Shown here: in pieces, positions 4,247 to 5,038 of the stretch
Layout: every line of letters begins with the position of its first letter
Numbering within the stretch: the stretch's first letter is position 1
From: an uncultured Collinsella sp.
Lineage (GTDB): Bacteria > Actinomycetota > Coriobacteriia > Coriobacteriales > Coriobacteriaceae
Assembly (NCBI GenBank): GCA_900752475.1
Contig: CAADVJ010000212.1
Coordinates: 1-5,038, forward strand
Reading direction: 5' to 3'
Length of the DNA stretch: 5,038 nt
Position numbers and translations under genes: made by a program
Notes under the pieces: generated by a model
Told to the model about the DNA's origin: nothing
Seen by the model: only the letters and a program-made list of their open reading frames with translations
Database searches by the model: none

Positions 4247-5038
4247 ATGGAGTCATCCGCCTACCCGATGCTCTTTAGCCCGATCAAGGTCGGTACGACC
4301 GAGGTCAAGAACCGCGTCTTTATGCCGCCGGTGTCCACCAACCTGGCCGATCATGGCTATGTGACCGACGACTTGGTCGATCATTACCGTGCCCGCGCCA
4401 AGGGCGGCGTGGGCCTCATCATCACCGAGGTCGTGACGGTCGAGCCTACCTATACCTATCTGCCGGGTGACATGTGCTGCTACGACGACACGTTTATCCC
4501 TGGCTGGGAAAAGCTCGCCGCGGCCGTCCACGAGTATGGCTGCAAGATCATGCCGCAGCTCTTCCACCCCGCCTACATGGCCTTTAACATTCCGGGTACG
4601 CCGCGCTTGATCGCTCCGTCCTTTGTGGGCCCGTCCTATGCCCGCGAGGCGCCGCGCCCCATCACGGTCGATGAGATTCACGAGCTCACGCATCAGTTTG
4701 GCGACGCTGCCGTGCGTATGCAGAAGGCCGGTGTCGATGGCGTCGAGGTCCACGCAGCGCACGCCCACGGCATGCTCGGTGGTTTTTTGACCCCGCTCTA
4801 CAACAAGCGTACCGATGAGTACGGTGGCTCGCTCGACGCCCGCATGCGCTTCCTGCTCGAGGTCATCGCCGAGATTCGCGAGCGCTGCGGCAAGGACTTT
4901 ATCATCGACGTCCGTATTTCGGGCGATGAGTACACCGATGGCGGCCTGACCCTCAACGACATGATCTACGTCTCACGTCGCCTGGAGAAGGCCGGCGTCG
5001 ACATGATTCATGTGTCGGGCGGCACCACCATCAAGCGC
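4247..5038 (+). CDS. NADH:flavin oxidoreductase, old yellow enzyme family (5' part)
   Basis: The frame is open from ATG 4247 to the window edge, giving 264 residues of an FMN-binding TIM barrel. AAAGGAAG ending six bases before the ATG is a good ribosome binding site. Family marks are PMLFSPIKVGTTEVKNRVFMPP (strand 1, FMN site) near the start, YRARAKGGVGLIITE (47-61), MPQLFHP (102-108), the active-site region HAAHAHGMLGGFLTP (169-183), NKRTDEYGGSLDARMRF (186-202) and VRISGDEYTDGG. These enzymes reduce activated C=C bonds; relatives include 2,4-dienoyl-CoA reductase and the bile-acid enzymes BaiCD and BaiH. The usual H-x-A-H-G-Y-L here has one extra residue, and Met replaces Tyr. Whether a 4Fe-4S and FAD/NADH half follows (about 640-680 aa in total) is outside the window. 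The substrate cannot be assigned. Confidence 0.9.
   Translation, partial: MESSAYPMLFSPIKVGTTEVKNRVFMPPVSTNLADHGYVTDDLVDHYRARAKGGVGLIITEVVTVEPTYTYLPGDMCCYDDTFIPGWEKLAAAVHEYGCKIMPQLFHPAYMAFNIPGTPRLIAPSFVGPSYAREAPRPITVDEIHELTHQFGDAAVRMQKAGVDGVEVHAAHAHGMLGGFLTPLYNKRTDEYGGSLDARMRFLLEVIAEIRERCGKDFIIDVRISGDEYTDGGLTLNDMIYVSRRLEKAGVDMIHVSGGTTIKR

Noticed and set aside
4253..4768. Minus-strand open frame of 171 codons opposite the oxidoreductase
   Set aside because: It is an antisense shadow of the flavin oxidoreductase, whose motifs are clear on the plus strand.

Overview
The window reads as chromosomal DNA from a high-GC Gram-positive gut bacterium. Collinsella or a close relative (Coriobacteriia) is my best guess. 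It rests on GC-rich third codon positions, the gene set (an HPr with its own promoter and terminator, a two-FeoA/one-FeoB iron operon, a FeoB-associated Cys-rich protein, an old-yellow-enzyme reductase), and an intergenic segment that I think recurs in Collinsella genomes. The genus is inference, not proof.

Layout, left to right. Positions 1-39 are probably the last 12 codons of an upstream gene. Positions 40-305 hold no convincing gene. They contain an AT-rich intergenic segment (about 126-206) and a possible promoter for the next gene. A short HPr phosphocarrier gene follows (306-554). It has the catalytic His15 but aspartate where Gram-positive HPr proteins carry the regulatory Ser46. After it come a REP-like hairpin (563-594) and a strong intrinsic terminator (608-647).

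The centre is a ferrous-iron uptake operon: feoA-type gene 1 (787-1029), feoA-type gene 2 (1069-1290) and feoB (1414-3741), closed by an intrinsic terminator (3771-3802). A perfect 14-bp inverted repeat (691-704 / 731-744) sits in front of the first feoA. A 19-bp sequence close to the DtxR/IdeR iron box lies in the unusually long feoA2-feoB gap (1322-1340), followed by a GC-rich stem-loop just before the feoB ribosome binding site. A 66-aa Cys-rich membrane protein of the FeoB-associated type (3944-4144) is transcribed separately. Its leader carries a copy of the 10-mer found in both arms of the feo inverted repeat, which suggests co-regulation.

The right end is the 5' part (264 codons, cut by the window edge) of an FMN-dependent NADH:flavin oxidoreductase of the old yellow enzyme / 2,4-dienoyl-CoA reductase family. 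Its promoter region has a perfect 12-bp inverted repeat flanking a candidate extended -10.

Functionally, the feo genes and the Cys-rich protein form an Fe(II) import module: FeoB is the GTPase-coupled permease, the FeoA proteins are cytosolic SH3-like accessories, and the Cys-rich protein is a small membrane partner. HPr and the reductase are separate transcription units. I see no wholly unknown multi-gene system. The most interesting points are the Asp46 HPr, the shared GTTAAC-type operator with a second DtxR-like site inside the feo operon, and the divergent active-site loop of the reductase.
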